Source: Antitrichia curtipendula
Taxonomy: Eukaryota; Streptophyta; Bryopsida; Hypnales; Leucodontaceae
DNA: 64,000 nt
Direction: 5' to 3'
NCBI GenBank assembly: GCA_951230915.1
Contig: OX579637.1
Location: 25,792,001-25,856,000, forward strand
A model generated the notes under the pieces. It was not told where the DNA came from. It did no database searches and saw nothing but the letters and a program-made list of their open reading frames with translations. This document shows, piece by piece, positions 1 to 12,997 of the stretch (its first letter is position 1; each line of letters starts with the position of its first letter). A program made the translations under genes and the position numbers.

Positions 1-74
1 AAGTGGAATTCGATGACATTAGATGTGGAGGCCACGAAACTACAGGTTCAGTTTAATTCTGATTCTTTTATTAT

Positions 75-82
75 TCACGTGA
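75..82. promoter_or_regulatory. TCACGTGA palindrome (E-box/G-box core), one per monomer
   Basis: CACGTG inside an 8-bp palindrome occurs in most of the roughly 359 units. In monomers where GAGGG is replaced by GAAGG (for example near 2211) the palindrome grows to TTCACGTGAA. CACGTG is the core bound by bHLH and plant bZIP factors, and it resembles the yeast centromere element CDEI (RTCACRTG), although the first base of that consensus is not met. A regulatory or centromeric role is inference only. Some copies lose it: CACTTG near 7733 and 8443, CACATG near 10221 and 12891, CATGTG near 41550 and 43509. Confidence 0.6.
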
Positions 83-100
83 GGGTGGATTCAATGCTAC

Positions 101-123
101 GCACAAAATAAATATTTTTGTGC
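101..123. other. Inverted repeat GCACAAAA-N7-TTTTGTGC (hairpin state 1)
   Basis: In this monomer the arms are 101-108 and 116-123 with a 7-base A/T spacer, giving a perfect 8-bp stem. Other monomers weaken it: GCACAACTT shortens the stem to six pairs, and TTTCTGC places a mismatch near its base. A third group carries the alternative cassette described at 2787. The feature is directly visible; cruciform or RNA hairpin formation is not demonstrated. Confidence 0.8.
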
Positions 124-142
124 ATTCTAATACTTGAGGGTG

Positions 143-160
143 TTTACAACTTTTACAACT
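143..160 (+). repeat. Perfect tandem 9-mer TTTACAACT x2 inside the monomer
   Basis: Two adjacent identical 9-mers are followed in most monomers by a degenerate third copy, TTCTACAAG. This could be a remnant of a shorter ancestral repeat, or sequence that sets the curvature of the DNA. It is conserved through the array with occasional changes (TTTACGACT near 9047, TTTTTAACT near 38414 and 57460, ACACC near 17957). Confidence 0.75.
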
Positions 161-170
161 TTCTTGAAGT

Positions 171-183
171 CACTTTCAAAGTG
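171..183. other. Junction dyad CACTTT-C-AAAGTG, one per monomer
   Basis: A perfect 6+1+6 inverted repeat, three bases before the EcoRI palindrome of the next monomer, is present in nearly every copy. A minority carry CAATGTG instead and lose one pair (for example 51085, 52331, 52865, 59274). Whether a protein reads it is unknown; the symmetry itself is seen directly. Confidence 0.8.
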
Positions 184-1879
184 GAATTCGATGACATTAG
201 ATGTGGAGGCCATGAAACTACAGGTTCAGTTTAATTCCGATTCTTTTATTATTCACGTGAGGGTGGATTCAATGCTACGCACAAAATAAATATTTTTGTG
301 CATTCTAATACTTGAGGGTGTTTACAACTTTTACAACTTTCTACAAGTCACTTTCAAAGTGGAATTCGATGACATTAGATGTGGAGGCCACAAAACTACA
401 GGTTCAATTTAATTCCGATTCTTTTATTATTCACGTGAGGGTGGATTCAATGCTACGCACAAAATAAATATTTTTGTGCATTCTAATACTTGAGGGTGTT
501 TACAACTTTTACAACTTTCTACAAGTCACTTTCAAAGTGGAATTCGATGACATTAGATGTGGAGGCCACGAAACTACAGGTTCAGTTTAATTCTGATTCT
601 TTTATTATTCACGTGAGGGTGGATTCAATGCTACGCACAAAATAAATATTTTTGTGCATTCTAATACTTGAGGGTGTTTACAACTTTTACAACTTTCTTC
701 AAGTCACTTTCAAATTGGAATTCTCTGACATTAGATGTGGAGGCCACGAAACTACAGGTTCAGTTTAATTCCGATCCTTTTATTATTCACGTGAGGGTGG
801 ATTCAATGCTACGCACAAAATAAATATTTTTGTGCATTCTAATACTTGAGGGTGTTTACAACTTTTACAACTTTCTTCAAGTCCCTTTCAAAGTGGAATT
901 CTCTGACATTAGATGTGGAGGCCACGAAACTACAGGTTCAGTTTAATTCCGATCCTTTTATTATTCACGTGAGGGTGGATTCAATGCTACGCACAACTTA
1001 AATATTTTTGTGCATTCTAATACTTGAGGGTGTTTACAACTTTTACAACTTTCTACAAGTCACTTTCAAAGTGGAATTCGATGGCATTAGATGTGGAGGC
1101 CACGAAACTACAGGTTCAGTTTAATTCCGATTCTTTTATTATTCACGTGAGGGTGGATTCAATGCTACGCACAACTTAAATATTTTTCTGCATTCTAATA
1201 CTTGAGGGTGTTTACAACTTTTACAACTTTCTACAAGTCACTTTCAAAGTGGAATTCTATGGCATTAGATGTGGAGGCCACGAAACTACAGGTTCAGTTT
1301 AATTCTGATTCTTTTGTTATTCACGTGAGGGTGGATTCAATGCTACGCACAACTTAAATATTTTTCTGCATTCTAATACTTGAGGGTGTTTACAACTTTT
1401 ACAACTTTCTACAAGTCACTTTCAAAGTGGAATTCGATGACATTAGATGTGGAGGCCACGAAACTACAGGTTCAGTTTAATTCTGATTCTTTTATTATTC
1501 ACGTGAGGGTGGATTCAATGCTACGCACAACTTAAATATTTTTGTGCATTCTAATACTTGAGGGTGTTTACAACTTTTACAACTTTCTACAAGTCACTTT
1601 CAAAGTGGAATTCGATGACATTAGATGTGGAGGCCACGAAACTACAGGTTCAATTCAATTCCGATTCTTTTATTATTCACGTGAGGGTGGATTCAATGCT
1701 ACGCACAAAATAAATATTTTTGTGCATTCTAATACTTGAGGGTGTTTACAACTTTTACAACTTTCTTCAAGTCACTTTCAAAGTGGAATTCTATGACATT
1801 AGATGTGGAGGCCACGAAACTACAGGTTCAGTTTAATTCCGATTCTTTTATTATTCACGTGAGGGTGGATTCAATGCTA

Positions 1880-4800
1880 CGCACAACTTAAATATTTTTC
1901 TGCATTCTAATACTTGAGGGTGTTTACAACTTTTACAACTTTCTACAAGTCACTTTCAAAGTGGAATTCTATGGCATTAGATGTGGAGGCCACGAAACTA
2001 TAGGTTCAGTTTAATTCCGATCCTTTTATTATTCACGTGAGGGTGGATTCAATGCTACGCACAAAATAAATATTTTTGTGCATTCTAATACTTGAGGGTG
2101 TTTACAACTTTTACAACTTTCTACAAGTCACTTTCAAAGTGGAATTCTATGGCATTAGATCTGGAGCCCACGAAACTATAGGTTCAGTTTAATTCCGATC
2201 CTTTTATTATTCACGTGAAGGTGGATTCAATGCTACGCACAACTTAAATATTTTTGTGCATTCTAATACTTGAGGGTGGTTACAACTTTTACAACTTTCT
2301 ACAAGTCACTTTCAAAGTGGAATTCGATGGCATTAGATGTGGAGGCCACGAAACTACAGGTTCAGTTTAATTCCGATTCTTTTATTATTCACGTGAGGGT
2401 GGATTCAATGCTACGCACAACTTAAATATTTTTCTGCATTCTAATACTTGAGGGTGTTTACAACTTTTACAACTTTCTACAAGTCACTTTCAAAGTGGAA
2501 TTCGATGGCATTAGATGTGGAGGCCACGAAACTACAGGGTCAGTTTAATTCCGATTCTTTTATTATTCACGTGAGGGTGGATTCAATGCTACGCACAAAA
2601 TAAATATTTTTGTGCATTCTAATACTTGAGGGTGTTTACAACTTTTACAACTTTCTTCAAGTCACTTTCAAAGTGGAATTCGATGACATTAGATGTGGAG
2701 GCCACGAAACTACAGGTTCAGTTTAATTCCGATTCTTTTATTATTCACGTGAGGGTGGACTCAATGCTACGCACAAAATAAATATTCTCAAGCATATATA
2801 TACTTGAGGGTGTTTACAACTTTTACAACTTTCTACAAGTCACTTTCAAAGTGGAATTCTATGGCATTAGATGTGGAGGCCACGAAACTACAGGTTCAGT
2901 TTAATTCCGATTCTTTTATTATTCACGTGAGGGTGGATTCAATGCTACGCACAAAATAAATATTTTTGTGCATTCTAATACTTGAGGGTGGTTACAACTT
3001 TTACAACTTTCTACAAGTCACTTTCAAAGTGGAATTCGATGGCATTAGATGTGGAGGCCACGAAACTACAGGTTCAGTTTAATTCCGATTCTTTTATTAT
3101 TCACGTGAGGGTGGATTCAATGCTACGCACAACTTAAATATTTTTCTGCATTCTAATACTTGAGGGTGTTTACAACTTTTACAACTTTCTACAAGTCACT
3201 TTCAAAGTGGAATTCGATGACATTAGATGTGGAGGCCACGAAACTACAGGTTCAGTTTAATTCTGATTCTTTTATTATTCACGTGAGGGTGGATTCAATG
3301 CTACGCACAAAATAAATATTTTTGTGCATTCTAATACTTGAGGGTGTTTACAACTTTTACAACTTTCTTCAAGTCACTTTCAAAGTGGAATTCGATGACA
3401 TTAGATGTGGAGGCCACGAAACTACAGGTTCAATTTAATTCCGATTCTTTTATTATTCACGTGAGGGTGGATTCAATGCTACGCACAAAATAAATATTCT
3501 CAAGCATATATATACTTGAGGGTGTTTACAACTTTTACAACTTTCTACAAGTCACTTTCAAAGTGGAATTCTATGGCATTAGATCTGGAGCCCACGAAAC
3601 TATAGGTTCAGTTTAATTCCGATCCTTTTATTATTCACGTGAAGGTGGATTCAATGCTACGCACAACTTAAATATTTTTGTGCATTCTAATACTTGAGGG
3701 TGGTTACAACTTTTACAACTTTCTACAAGTCACTTTCAAAGTGGAATTCGATGGCATTAGATGTGGAGGCCACGAAACTACAGGTTCAATTTAATTCCGA
3801 TCCTTTTATTATTCACGTGAGGGTGGATTCAATGCTACGCACAAAATAAATATTTTTGTGCATTCTAATACTTGAGGGTGTTTACAACTTTTACAACTTT
3901 CTACAAGTCACTTTCAAAGTGGAATTCGATGGCATTAGATCTGGAGCCCACGAAACTATAGGTTCAGTTTAATTCCGATCCTTTTATTATTCACGTGAAG
4001 GTGGATTCAATGCTACGCACAACTTAAATATTTTTGTGCATTCTAATACTTGAGGGTGGTTACAACTTTTACAACTATCTACAAGTCACTTTCAAAGTGG
4101 AATTCGATGGCATTAGATGTGGAGGCCACGAAACTACAGGTTCAGTTTAATTCCGATTCTTTTATTATTCACGTGAGGGTGGATTCAATGCTACGCACAA
4201 CTTAAATATTTTTGTGCATTCTAATACTTGAGGGTGTTTACAACTTTTACAACTTTCTACAAGTCACATTCAAAGTGGAATTCGATGGCATTAGATGTGG
4301 AGGCCACGAAACTACAGGTTCAGTTTAATTCCGATTCTTTTATTATTCACGTGAGGGTGGATTCAATGCTACGCACAAAATAAATATTTTTGTGCATTCT
4401 AATACTTGAGGGTGTTTACAACTTTTACAACTTTCTTCAAGTCACTTTCAAAGTGGAATTCGATGACATTAGATGTGGAGGCCACGAAACTACAGGTTCA
4501 GTTTAATTCCGATTCTTTTATTATTCACGTGAAGGTGGATTCAATGCTACGCACAAAATAAATATTCTCAAGCATATATATACTTGAGGGTGTTTACAAC
4601 TTTTACAACTTTCTACAAGTCACTTTCAAAGTGGAATTCTATGGCATTAGATTTGGAGGCCACGAAACTACAGGTTCAGTTTAATTCCGATTCTTTTATT
4701 ATTCACGTGAGGGTGGATTCAATGCTACGCACAAAATAAATATTTTTGTGCATTCTAATACTTGAGGGTGGTTACAACTTTTACAACTTTCTACAAGTCA

Positions 4801-6940
4801 CTTTCAAAGTGGAATTCGATGGCATTAGATGTGGAGGCCACGAAACTACAGGTTCAGTTTAATTCCGATTCTTTTATTATTCACGTGAGGGTGGATTCAA
4901 TGCTACGCACAACTTAAATATTTTTCTGCATTCTAATACTTGAGGGTGTTTACAACTTTTACAACTTTCTACAAGTCACTTTCAAAGTGGAATTCGATGA
5001 CATTAGATGTGGAGGCCACGAAACTACAGGTTCAGTTTAATTCCGATTCTTTTATTATTCACGTGAGGGTGGATTCAATGCTACGCACAAAATAAATATT
5101 TTTGTGCATTCTAATACTTGAGGGTGTTTACAACTTTTACAACTTTCTACAAGTCACTTTCAAAGTGGAATTCGATGACATTAGATGTGGAGGCCACGAA
5201 ACTACAGGTTCAGTTTAATTCTGATTCTTTTATTATTCACGTGAGGGTGGATTCAATGCTACGCACAAAATAAATATTTTTGTGCATTCTAATACTTGAG
5301 GGTGTTTACAACTTTTACAACTTTCTTCAAGTCACTTTCAAAGTGGAATTCGATGACATTAGATGTGGAGGCCACGAAACTACACGTTCAGTTTAATTCT
5401 GATTCTTTTATTATTCACGTGAGGGTGGATTCAATGCTACGCACAAAATAAATATTTTTGTGCATTCTAATACTTGAGGGTGTTTACAACTTTTACAACT
5501 TTCTTCAAGTCACTTTCAAAGTGGAATTCTATGACATTAGATGTGGAGGCCACGAAACTACAGGTTCAGTTTAATTCCGATTCTTTTATTATTCACGTGA
5601 GGGTGGATTCAATGCTACGCACAAAATAAATATTTTTCTGCATTCTAATACTTGAGGGTGTTTACAACTTTTACAACTTTCTACAAGTCACTTTCAAAGT
5701 GGAATTCTATGGCATTAGATCTGGAGCCCACGAAACTATAGGTTCAGTTTAATTCCGATCCTTTTATTATTCACGTGAGGGTGGATTCAATGCTACGCAC
5801 AAAATAAATATTTTTGTGCATTCTAATACTTGAGGGTGTTTACAACTTTTACAACTTTCTACAAGTCACTTTCAAAGTGGAATTCTATGGCATTAGATCT
5901 GGAGCCCACGAAACTATAGGTTCAGTTTAATTCCGATCCTTTTATTATTCACGTGAAGGTGGATTCAATGCTACGCACAACTTAAATATTTTTGTGCATT
6001 CTAATACTTGAGGGTGGTTACAACTTTTACAACTTTCTACAAGTCACTTTCAAAGTGGAATTCGATGGCATTAGATGTGGAGGCCACGAAACTACAGGTT
6101 CAGTTTAATTCCGATTCTTTTATTATTCACGTGAAGGTGGATTCAATGCTACGCACAACTTAAATATTTTTCTGCATTCTAATACTTGAGGGTGTTTACA
6201 ACTTTTACAACTTTCTACAAGTCACTTTCAAAGTGGAATTCGATGGCATTAGATGTGGAGGCCACGAAACTACAGGTTCAGTTTAATTCCGATTCTTTTA
6301 TTATTCACGTGAGGGTGGATTCAATGCTACGCACAAAATAAATATTTTTGTGCATTCTAATACTTGAGGGTGTTTACAACTTTTACAACTTTCTTCAAGT
6401 CACTTTCAAAGAGGAATTCGATGACATTAGATGTGGAGGCCACGAAACTACAGGTTCAGTTTAATTCCGATTCTTTTATTATTCACGTAAAGGTGGATTC
6501 AATGCTACGCACAAAATAAATATTCTCAAGCATATATATACGTGAGGGTGTTTACAACTTTTACAACTTTCTACAAGTCACTTTCAAAGTGGAATTCTAT
6601 GGCATTAGATGTGGAGGCCACGAAACTACAGGTTCAGTTTAATTCCGATTCTTTTATTATTCACGTGAGGGTGGATTCAATGCTACGCACAAAATAAATA
6701 TTTTTGTGCATTCTAATACTTGAGGGTGTTTACAACTTTTACAACTTTCTACAAGTCACTTTCAAAGTGGAATTCGATGGCATTAGATGTGGAGGCCACG
6801 AAACTACAGGTTCAGTTTAATTCCGATTCTTTTATTATTCACGTGAGGGTGGATTCAATGCTACGCACAACTTAAATATTTTTGTGCATTCTAATACTTG
6901 AGGGTGTTTACAACTTTTACAACTTTCTACAAGTCACTTT
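1880..6940. repeat. Loose 21-monomer register in the left part
   Basis: Variants at 1880-3200 recur near 5620-6940 at an offset of 3738 bases (21 x 178). The AGATCTGGAGCCC monomer at 2161 matches 5899, and the state-2 cassettes at 2781, 6519 and 10257 are exactly 21 monomers apart. The match is imperfect; I noted about ten substitutions over the first kilobase or so. It looks like an older higher-order repeat than the near-identical blocks further right. Steps of 4 and 6 monomers also occur (2781-3493-4561 and 6519-7587-8299). Confidence 0.65.
2787..2808. other. Alternative inverted repeat CTCAAG-N10-CTTGAG (hairpin state 2), first occurrence
   Basis: The arms are 2787-2792 and 2803-2808 around the spacer CATATATATA. 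The right arm CTTGAG exists in most monomers, but the matching left arm appears only in this cassette, which simultaneously removes the TTTTGTGC arm of state 1. About eight substitutions within 15 bases separate the two states with no length change. Further copies begin (at AATATTCT) at 3493, 4561, 6519, 7587, 8299, 10257, 11147, 12927 and 14173, and dozens more follow to the end of the window. Confidence 0.85.
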
Positions 6941-9900
6941 CAAAGTGGAATTCGATGGCATTAGATGTGGAGGCCACGAAACTACAGGTTCAGTTTAATT
7001 CTGATTCTTTTATTATTCACGTGAGGGTGGATTCAATGCTACGCACAAAATAAATATTTTTGTGCATTCTAATACTTGAGGGTGTTTACAACTTTTACAA
7101 CTTTCTTCAAGTCACTTTCAAAGTGGAATTCGATGGCATTAGATGTGGAGGCCACGAAACTACAGGTTCAGTTTAATTCCGATTCTTTTATTATTCACGT
7201 GAAGGTGGATTCAATGCTACGCACAACTTAAATATTTTTCTGCATTCTAATACTTGAGGGTGTTTACAACTTTTACAACTTTCTACAAGTCACTTTCAAA
7301 GTGGAATTCGATGGCATTAGATGTGGAGGCCACGAAACTACAGGTTCAGTTTAATTCCGATTCTTTTATTATTCACGTGAGGGTGGATTCAATGCTACGC
7401 ACAAAATAAATATTTTTGTGCATTCTAATACTTGAGGGTGTTTACAACTTTTACAACTTTCTTCAAGTCACTTTCAAAGTAGAATTCGATGACATTAGAT
7501 GTGGAGGCCACGAAACTACAGGTTCAGTTTAATTCCGATTCTTTTATTATTCACGTAAAGGTGGATTCAATGCTACGCACAAAATAAATATTCTCAAGCA
7601 TATATATACGTGAGGGTGTTTACAACTTTTACAACTTTCTACAAGTCACTTTCAAAGTGGAATTCTATGGCATTAGATGTGGAGGCCACGAAACTACAGG
7701 TTCAGTTTAATTCCGATTCTTTTATTATTCACTTGAGGGTGGATTCAATGCTACGCACAAAATAAATATTTTTGTGCATTCTAATACTTGAGGGTGTTTA
7801 CAACTTTTACAACTTTCTACAAGTCACTTTCAAAGTGGAATTCGATGGCATTAGATGTGGAGGCCACGAAACTACAGGTTCAGTTTAATTCCGATTCTTT
7901 TATTATTCACGTGAAGGTGGATTCAATGGTACGCACAACTTAAATATTTTTCTGCATTCTAATACTTGAGGGTGTTTACAACTTTTACAACTTTCTACAA
8001 GTCACTTTCAAAGTGGAATTCGATGGCATTAGATGTGGAGGCCACGAAACTACAGGTTCAGTTTAATTCCGATTCTTTTATTATTCACGTGAGGGTGGAT
8101 TCAATGCTACGCACAAAATAAATATTTTTGTGCATTCTAATACTTGAGGGTGTTTACAACTTTTACAACTTTCTTCAAGTCACTTTCAAAGTGGAATTCG
8201 ATGACATTAGATGTGGAGGCCACGAAACTACAGGTTCAGTTTAATTCCGATTCTTTTATTATTCACGTAAAGGTGGATTCAATGCTACGCACAAAATAAA
8301 TATTCTCAAGCATATATATACGTGAGGGTGTTTACAACTTTTACAACTTTCTACAAGTCACTTTCAAAGTGGAATTCTATGGCATTAGATGTGGAGGCCA
8401 CGAAACTACAGGTTCAGTTTAATTCCGATTCTTTTATTATTCACTTGAGGGTGGATTCAATGCTACGCACAAAATAAATATTTTTGTGCATTCTAATACT
8501 TGAGGGTGGTTACAACTTTTACAACTTTCTACAAGTCACTTTCAAAGTGGAATTCGATGGCATTAGATGTGGAGGCCACGAAACTACAGGTTCAGTTTAA
8601 TTCCGATTCTTTTATTATTCACGTGAGGGTGGATTCAATGCTACGCACAACTTAAATATTTTTCTGCATTCTAATACTTGAGGGTGTTTACAACTTTTAC
8701 AACTTTCTACAAGTCACTTTCAAAGTGGAATTCGATGGCATTAGATGTGGAGGCCACGAAACTACAGGTTCAGTTTAATTCTGATTCTTTTATTATTCAC
8801 GTGAGGGTGGATTCAATGCTACGCACAAAATAAATATTTTTGTGCATTCTAATACTTGAGGGTGTTTACAACTTTTACAACTTTCTTCAAGTCACTTTCA
8901 AAGTCGAATTCTATGACATTAGACGTGGAGGCCACGAAACTATAGGTTCAGTTTAATTCCGATTCTTTTATTATTCACGTGAGGGTGGATTCAATGCTAC
9001 GCACAACTTAAATATTTTTCTGCATTCTAATACATGAGGGTGTTTACGACTTTTACAACTTTCTTCAAGTCACTTTCAAAGTGGAATTCGATGACATTAG
9101 ATGTGGAGGCCACGAAACTACAGGTTCAGTTTAATTCCGATTCTTTTATTATTCACGTGAGGGTGGATTCAATGCTACGCACAAAATAAATATTTTTGTG
9201 CATTCTAATACTTGAGGGTGTTTACAACTTTTACAACTTTCTTCAAGTCACTTTCAGAGTGGAATTCGATGACATTAGATGTGGAGGCCACGAAACTACA
9301 GGTTCAGTTTAATTCCGATTCTTTTATTATTCACGTGAGGGTGGATTCAAAGCTACGCACAATATAAATATTTTTGTGCATTCTAATACTTGAGGGTGTT
9401 TACAACTTTTACAACTTTCTTCAAGTCACTTTCAAAGTGGAATTCTATGACATTAGACGTGGAGGCCACGAAACTATAGGTTCAGTTTAATTCCGATTCT
9501 TTTGTTATTCACGTGAGGGTGGATTCAATGCTACGCACAACTTAAATATTTTTGTGCATTCTAATACTTGAGGGTGTTTACAACTTTTACAACTTTCTAC
9601 AAGTCACTTTCAAAGTGGAATTCGATGACATTAGATGTGGAGGCCACGAAACTACAGGTTCAGTTTAATTCCGATCCTTTTATTATTCACGTGAGGGTGG
9701 ATTCAATGCTACGCACAACTTAAATATTTTTGTGCATTCTAATACTTGAGGGTGTTTACAACTTTTACAACTTTCTACAAGTCACTTTCAAAGTGGAATT
9801 CTATGGCATTAGATGTGGAGGCCACGAAACTACAGGGTCAGTTAAATTCTTATTCTTTTATTATTCACGTGAGGGTGGATTCAATGCTACGCACAACTTA

Positions 9901-11751
9901 AATATTTTTGTGCATTCTAATACTTGAGGGTGTTTACAACTTTTACAAATTTCTACAAGTCACTTTCAAAGTGGAATTCCATGACATTAGACGTGGAGGC
10001 CACGAAACTACAGGTTCAGTTTAATTCCGATCCTTTTATTATTCACGTGAAGGTGGATTCAATGCTACGCACAACTTAAATATTTTTCTGCATTCTAATA
10101 CATGAGGGTGTTTACGACTTTTACAACTTTCTTCAAGTCACTTTCAAAGTGGAATTCGATGACATTAGATGTGGAGGCCACGAAACTACAGGTTCAGTTT
10201 AATTCCGATTCTTTTATTATTCACATGAAGGTGGATTCAATGCTACGCACAAAATAAATATTCTCAAGCATATATATACTTGAGGGTGTTTACAACTTTT
10301 ACAACTTTCTACAAGTCACTTTCAAAGTGGAATTCTATGGCATTAGATGTGGAGGCCACGAAACTACAGGTTCAGTTTAATTCTGATTCTTTTGTTATTC
10401 ACGTGAGGGTGGATTCAATGCTACGCACAACTTAAATATTTTTCTGCATTCTAATACATGAGGGTGTTTACAACTTTTACAACTTTCTTCAAGTCACTTT
10501 CAAAGTGGAATTCTCTGACATTAGATGTGGAGGCCACGAAACTACAGGTTCAGTTTAATTCCGATTCTTTTATTATTCACGTGAGGGTGGATTCAATGCT
10601 ACGCACAAAATAAATATTTTTGTGCATTCTAATACTTGAGGGTGTTTACAACTTTTACAACTTTCTACAAGTCACTTTCAAAGTGGAATTCTCTGACATT
10701 AGATGTGGAGGCCACGAAACTACAGGTTCAGTTTAATTCCGATCCTTTTATTATTCACGTGAGGGTGGATTCAGTGCTACGCACAACTTAAATATTTTTG
10801 TGCATTCTAATACTTGAGGGTGTTTACAACTTTTACAACTTTCTACAAGTCACTTTCAAAGTGGAATTCAATGACATTTGATGTGGAGGCCACGAAACTA
10901 CAGGTTCAGTTTAATTCCGATTCTTTTATTATTCACGTGAGGGTGGATTCAATGCTACGCACAAAATAAATATTTTTGTGCATTCTAATACTTGAGGGTG
11001 TTTACAACTTTTACAACTTTCTTCAAGTCACTTTCAAAGTGGAATTCGATGACATTAGATGTGGAGGCCACGAAACTACAGGTTCAGTTTAATTCCGATT
11101 CTTTTATTATTCACGTAAAGGTGGATTCAATGCTACGCACAAAATAAATATTCTCAAGCATATATATACGTGAGGGTGTTTACAACTTTTACAACTTTCT
11201 ACAAGTCACTTTCAAAGTGGAATTCGATGGCATTAGATGTGGAGGCCACGAAACTACAGGTTCAGTTTAATTCCGATTCTTTTATTATTCACGTGAGGGT
11301 GGATTCAATGCTACGCACAAAATAAATATTTTTGTGCATTCTAATACTTGAGGGTGGTTACAACTTTTACAACTTTCTACAAGTCACTTTCAAAGTGGAA
11401 TTCGATGGCATTAGATGTGGAGGCCACGAAACTACAGGTTCAGTTTAATTCCGATTCTTTTATTATTCACGTGAGGGTGGATTCAATGCTACGCACAACT
11501 TAAATATTTTTCTGCATTCTAATACTTGAGGGTGTTTACAACTTTTACAACTTTCTACAAGTCACTTTCAAAGTGGAATTCGATGGCATTAGATGTGGAG
11601 GCCACGAAACTACAGGTTCAGTTTAATTCTTATTCTTTTATTATTCACGTGAGGGTGGATTCAATGCTACGCACAAAATAAATATTTTTGTGCATTCTAA
11701 TACTTGAGGGTGTTTACAACTTTTACAACTTTCTTCAAGTCACTTTCAAAC

Positions 11752-12980
11752 TGGAATTCTATGACATTAGACGTGGAGGCCACGAAACTATAGGTTCAGT
11801 TTAATTCCGATTCTTTTATTATTCACGTGAGGGTGGATTCAATGCTACGCACAACTTAAATATTTTTCTGCATTCTAATACATGAGGGTGTTTACGACTT
11901 TTACAACTTTCTTCAAGTCACTTTCAAAGTGGAATTCGATGACATTAGATGTGGAGGCCACGAAACTACAGGTTCAGTTTAATTCCGATTCTTTTATTAT
12001 TCACGTGAGGGTGGATTCAATGCTACGCACAAAATAAATATTTTTGTGCATTCTAATACTTGAGGGTGTTTACAACTTTTACAACTTTCTACAAGTCACT
12101 TTCAAAGTGGAATTCTCTGACATTAGATGTGGAGGCCACGAAACTACAGGTTCAGTTTAATTCCGATCCTTTTATTATTCACGTGAGGGTGGATTCAGTG
12201 CTACGCACAACTTAAATATTTTTGTGCATTCTAATACTTGAGGGTGTTTACAACTTTTACAACTTTCTACAAGTCACTTTCAAAGTGGAATTCTATGACA
12301 TTAGACGTGGAGGCCACGAAACTATAGGTTCAGTTTAATTCCGATTCTTTTATTATTCACGTGAGGGTGGATTCAATGCTACGCACAACTTAAATATTTT
12401 TCTGCATTCTAATACATGAGGGTGTTTACGACTTTTACAACTTTCTTCAAGTCACTTTCAAAGTGGAATTCGATGACATTAGATGTGGAGGCCACGAAAC
12501 TACAGGTTCAGTTTAATTCCGATCCTTTTATTATTCACGTGAGGGTGGATTCAATGCTACGCACAACTTAAATATTTTTGTGCATTCTAATACTTGAGGG
12601 TGTTTACAACTTTTACAACTTTCTACAAGTCACTTTCAAAGTGGAATTCTATGGCATTAGATGTGGAGGCCACGAAACTACAGGGTCAGTTAAATTCTTA
12701 TTCTTTTATTATTCACGTGAGGGTGGATTCAATGCTACGCACAACTTAAATATTTTTGTGCATTCTAATACTTGAGGGTGTTTACAACTTTTACAAATTT
12801 CTTCAAGTCACTTTCAAAGTGGAATTCGATGACATTAGATGTGGAGGCCACGAAACTACAGGTTCAGTTTAATTCCGATTCTTTTATTATTCACATGAAG
12901 GTGGATTCAATGCTACGCACAAAATAAATATTCTCAAGCATATATATACTTGAGGGTGTTTACAACTTTTACAACTTTCT
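11752..12980. repeat. 7-monomer higher-order unit, copy A
   Basis: This stretch matches 12998-14226 at an offset of 1246 bases (7 x 178), with no difference noticed over 1229 bases. Shared markers are the TATAGG monomers, TTTACGACT, TCAGTGCTACG, the GTTAAATTCTTATTC variant and the terminal CACATGAAGG with a state-2 cassette. The match ends where TTCTTC (12981) faces TTCTAC (14227), and begins after 11751. Confidence 0.85.
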
Positions 12981-12997
12981 TCAAGTCACTTTCAAAG

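Larger units (their letters stand above)
3..180 (+). repeat. First complete monomer, reference for landmarks
   Basis: This copy shows the landmarks of the unit in order: EcoRI site GAATTC at 6-11; GTGG-AGG-CCAC dyad at 25-35; palindrome TCACGTGA at 75-82 followed by GGGTGG; inverted repeat GCACAAAA/TTTTGTGC at 101-123; perfect tandem 9-mer TTTACAACT twice at 143-160; and CACTTTCAAAGTG spanning the junction to the next copy at 171-183. The length 178 equals 3 x 59 + 1, so any reading frame shifts phase from one monomer to the next. The start chosen for the monomer is arbitrary, since a tandem repeat has no natural beginning. Confidence 0.95.

Noticed and set aside
130..145. Telomere-like GAGGGTG motifs
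   Set aside because: GAGGGTGG and GAGGGTGTTTAC occur once each per monomer, with no tandem telomere hexamers or heptamers.
3..180. CENP-B box
   Set aside because: I looked on both strands around TTCGA and TTCGTGG. Neither has the downstream A and CGGG spacing that the motif requires.
3..180. Match to the Arabidopsis 178-bp centromere satellite because of equal length
   Set aside because: The sequence does not resemble the Arabidopsis repeat as I know it. Equal length reflects nucleosome size, so no family name is assigned.
1542..1739. 65-codon open stretches, one per variant monomer (also 9730, 12578, 13824, 19342, 32870, 38744, 41236, 57790, 59392, 60282)
   Set aside because: They start at TTG, not ATG, and exist only where a substitution removes the TAA in CAGTTTAATTC (for example CAGTTAAATTC, CAATTCAATTC or CAGTTGAATTC). 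The translation is simply the satellite read through, with no domain and no codon-level conservation; 178 is not a multiple of three.
2793..2802. TATATATA as a TATA-box promoter
   Set aside because: It is the spacer of the CTCAAG/CTTGAG inverted repeat and recurs in dozens of monomers without any downstream gene; A/T richness alone explains the resemblance.
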